NCBI RefSeq assembly: GCF_007997385.1
Contig: NZ_VOSC01000030.1
Coordinates: forward strand, 248,838-312,837
Direction of reading: 5' to 3'
Length of the DNA stretch: 64,000 bases
Source: Seonamhaeicola algicola
GTDB taxonomy: Bacteria > Bacteroidota > Bacteroidia > Flavobacteriales > Flavobacteriaceae
Part shown: positions 62,068 to 64,000 of the stretch, one piece after another
Numbering within the stretch: the first letter of the stretch is position 1
Layout: each line of letters starts with the position of its first letter
The notes under the pieces: model-generated
Database searches by the model: none
What the model saw: the letters and a program-made list of their open reading frames with translations, nothing else
Told to the model about the DNA's origin: nothing
Made by a program: the position numbers and the translations under genes

Positions 62068-63399
62068 CTACTCTGCGTTATCTAGAAAATCTTTAACACG
62101 TTCGGTTAATTTATCTAAAAACGACTTGCGTTCTTTTTTAGGTTCTTCAACTATATTGTTTACGTTTTCTTCTGTTGTATCAGCTTCTTCTTCCTCAACT
62201 TCGGTTTCGGTTATAGTTTCAGTTTCTACTTTTTTACGTTGCTGGCGTTTTAGGCCATCTAACACTAAACCTACAGCTGTTGCAAATAATGGGCTAGTAA
62301 TATCTTCATCACTATCACCAGCTAAATGCTCATTAGGGTAGCCAATTCTAGTATCCATACCTGTAATGTATTCTACCAATTGCTTTAAATGTTTTAATTG
62401 GCTACCACCACCTGTTAAAACAATTCCTGCAATGAGTTTTTTCTTTTGCTCTTCGTGTCCGTAATTTTTTATTTCAACATATACTTGCTCAATAATTTCA
62501 ACTACACGTGCGTGAATTATTTTAGACAAGTTTTTGAGGGTTATTTCTTTAGGTTCTCTACCACGAAGCCCTGGTATTGATACAATTTCATTGTCTTTAT
62601 TTTCACCAGGCCATGCTGAACCAAATTTTATTTTTAATAGTTCGGCTTGTTTTTCTATGATTGAGCAGCCTTCTTTAATATCTTCAGTAATTACATTACC
62701 TCCAAACGGAATGACTGCTGTATGACGGATGATGCCGTCTCTAAAAATGGCTAAATCTGTTGTACCACCTCCTATATCAATTAGGGCTACACCAGCTTCT
62801 TTTTCTTCTTGACTTAATACGGCATTTGCTGATGCTAAAGGTTCTAAAGTAATACCTTCAAGACTTAAACCTGAGCTTTTTACGCATCGTCCAATATTTC
62901 GTATTGATGATACTTGGCCTACAACTACATGAAAATTAGCTTCTAACCTACCGCCATACATACCTATAGGTTCTTTAATTTCAGCTTGCCCATCAACTTT
63001 ATATTCTTGTGGTAACACGTGAATAATTTCTTCTCCTGGTAACATAACCAACTTGTGCACTTGGTTTATTAGCCTATCAATATCATCATCATCAATTACA
63101 GTTTCAGAATCTGGTCTGGTAATATAATCGCTGTGTTGTAAACTACGTATGTGTTGCCCCGCAATACCAACTGTAACATCGGTAATTTTCATATTTGCAG
63201 CTGCTTCTGCCTCTTGAACCGCTTGTTGTATAGACTGTATTGTTTGTGTGATATTATTTACCACACCACGGTGTACGCCTAAACTTTTAGACCTCCCAAT
63301 GCCTAAAATTTCAAGTTTACCATAATCGTTTTTACGACCAATCATGGCCACAATTTTTGTGGTTCCTATGTCTAATCCTACTGCTAAATTATGTTCCAT
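62068..63399 (-). CDS. ftsA: Cell division protein FtsA
   Basis: The actin-like membrane tether of FtsZ, 443 residues. Phosphate-binding motifs are VGLDIGTTKIVAMIG at the N-terminus and GVALIDIGGGTTDLAIF near residue 208, and the adenosine motif is GIVLTGGGSQL near 325. The SHS2-type 1C domain lies between about 84 and 165. The C-terminus has an acidic linker (TETEVEEEEADTTEE) and an amphipathic membrane helix (SFLDKLTERVKDFLDNAE). It lies 69 bases upstream of ftsZ and downstream of ftsQ. Confidence 0.98.
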   Translation of the reverse strand: MEHNLAVGLDIGTTKIVAMIGRKNDYGKLEILGIGRSKSLGVHRGVVNNITQTIQSIQQAVQEAEAAANMKITDVTVGIAGQHIRSLQHSDYITRPDSETVIDDDDIDRLINQVHKLVMLPGEEIIHVLPQEYKVDGQAEIKEPIGMYGGRLEANFHVVVGQVSSIRNIGRCVKSSGLSLEGITLEPLASANAVLSQEEKEAGVALIDIGGGTTDLAIFRDGIIRHTAVIPFGGNVITEDIKEGCSIIEKQAELLKIKFGSAWPGENKDNEIVSIPGLRGREPKEITLKNLSKIIHARVVEIIEQVYVEIKNYGHEEQKKKLIAGIVLTGGGSQLKHLKQLVEYITGMDTRIGYPNEHLAGDSDEDITSPLFATAVGLVLDGLKRQQRKKVETETITETEVEEEEADTTEENVNNIVEEPKKERKSFLDKLTERVKDFLDNAE

Positions 63400-63480
63400 A
63401 GTTTACGTTTTACTCAAAAAAATTGAGATTTTAATACTTAAACACTAAACGCACTTAAATGATTATTGTAACCAACCAAT

Positions 63481-64000
63481 TTACCTACTACAAACTACTT
63501 GGTTATCAAATTGTAAATTCACTTTTTTATAATCATTTAGCGTGTTTTCTTTTAAACTTTTTTTATAAAACGCTTTTAGATTATTAATTTTTTTATCTAA
63601 TAATTTCACGTCTCCTAACTGTACTATAAAATTACACTGCCTAAGTTTTAAATTGATTGTTTTATTTAAACTTTGGTGTATTTCTATAACGTGTTTTTTT
63701 AAAAACACATCGTTATTTATTTTTTGAGCTAAAGTAAAGAGATTTTTTAAATTATTTTTCTCTACATACCCTGTAACCAACGGCACTCTTGCTGAATAAT
63801 TTGCAGACAAAGGCATAAACGAACCTTCGTCATCAATGTAATACGATACATTTGTATTTACTCTTGCAATAGGTGTTTTTTGTTCAACTTTAGCGTTAAG
63901 TGTGCCATTTACAGCAACATACACCTCTGCAGATTTGACCATTGGATTAGATTTTAGGGCAGTTTCTAATTCATTCAAATCTAAAGTTTCTTTTGGCACG
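63481..64000 (-). CDS. ftsQ: Cell division protein FtsQ, 3' part (5' end outside window)
   Basis: 173 codons of the C-terminal part of FtsQ, an inner-membrane divisome protein with a periplasmic POTRA and beta domain. The frame is open at the right edge, so the N-terminal membrane helix lies outside; the GTG near 63999 is internal, not a start. Visible segments are LNELETALKSNPMVKSAEVYV (POTRA end), then ARVNTNVSYYIDDEGSFMPLS, VPLVTGYVE and NDYKKVNLQFDNQVVCSR at the end, matching Bacteroidota FtsQ. Assignment is helped by ftsA and ftsZ directly downstream. Confidence 0.9.
   Translation of the reverse strand, partial: VPKETLDLNELETALKSNPMVKSAEVYVAVNGTLNAKVEQKTPIARVNTNVSYYIDDEGSFMPLSANYSARVPLVTGYVEKNNLKNLFTLAQKINNDVFLKKHVIEIHQSLNKTINLKLRQCNFIVQLGDVKLLDKKINNLKAFYKKSLKENTLNDYKKVNLQFDNQVVCSR

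Overview
The window looks like part of a marine Flavobacteriaceae (Bacteroidota) chromosome. It is AT-rich and has a SusC/SusD pair, many lipoprotein signal peptides ending in SC or NC, promoter elements of the TTG / TAnnTTTG type, and a run of algal-polysaccharide genes. Protein names rest on recognised motifs and remembered family sequences; no database search was run.

Region A (1-45.5 kb) is a large red-algal-galactan locus. A minus-strand operon (7486 to 1) holds a sugar-acid MFS carrier, a galactonate-dehydratase-like enolase, a KDPG-type aldolase, a sulfatase fused to an SMP-30/gluconolactonase domain, and an FG-GAP/UnbV lipoprotein cut by the left edge. Divergent to it are a GH2 enzyme and an unclassified lipoprotein hydrolase (7.8-12.8 kb). 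A minus-strand pair (12.9-16.9 kb) is a DUF5060 putative hydrolase and a sorbosone-dehydrogenase-like protein with a cytochrome c domain. A 10 kb minus-strand operon (27.3 to 17.1 kb) carries the two signature enzymes of 3,6-anhydro-L-galactose breakdown (dehydrogenase and cycloisomerase) with GH3, sulfatase, KduD-like SDR, zinc-type dehydrogenase, mutarotase and a RhaT-like carrier. An IclR regulator and a GH117 anhydro-galactosidase follow. A cysteine-repeat CBM-like lipoprotein lies at 30.2 kb. A four-gene operon of the kind best known from Planctomycetes/Verrucomicrobia (DUF1553, DUF1501, NHL propeller, DUF2231-cytochrome) spans 31.1-38.4 kb. An AraC regulator and a plus-strand operon of two sulfatases, a GH28-like and a GH29-like enzyme end the region at 45.5 kb.

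Region B (45.6-59.2 kb) is a second locus, for a uronic-acid polysaccharide cut by lyases. It holds SusD, SusC, an NRAMP-related carrier lacking the metal motif, an unclassified 652-residue candidate lyase, KduI, a GH105 unsaturated-uronyl hydrolase, an AraC regulator, and a divergent DUF4861/RraA-like pair. KduI is here while the matching KduD-like reductase is in Region A, so the two loci probably share the route to 2-keto-3-deoxy-sugar acids.

Region C (59.3-64 kb) is core genome: tRNA-Arg(TCG), a YqeY-family gene, ftsZ, ftsA and the 3' part of ftsQ.

The points most worth a second look are: a tandem CATTTGTT operator with a 21-bp period in front of two separate Region A genes, plus single sites elsewhere; a possible extracytoplasmic sugar-oxidation route feeding the sugar-acid importer; the sulfatase-lactonase fusion with an atypical CTNTR signature; two hydrolase/lyase candidates without a recognised family; and several family members that lack a textbook catalytic or metal residue.
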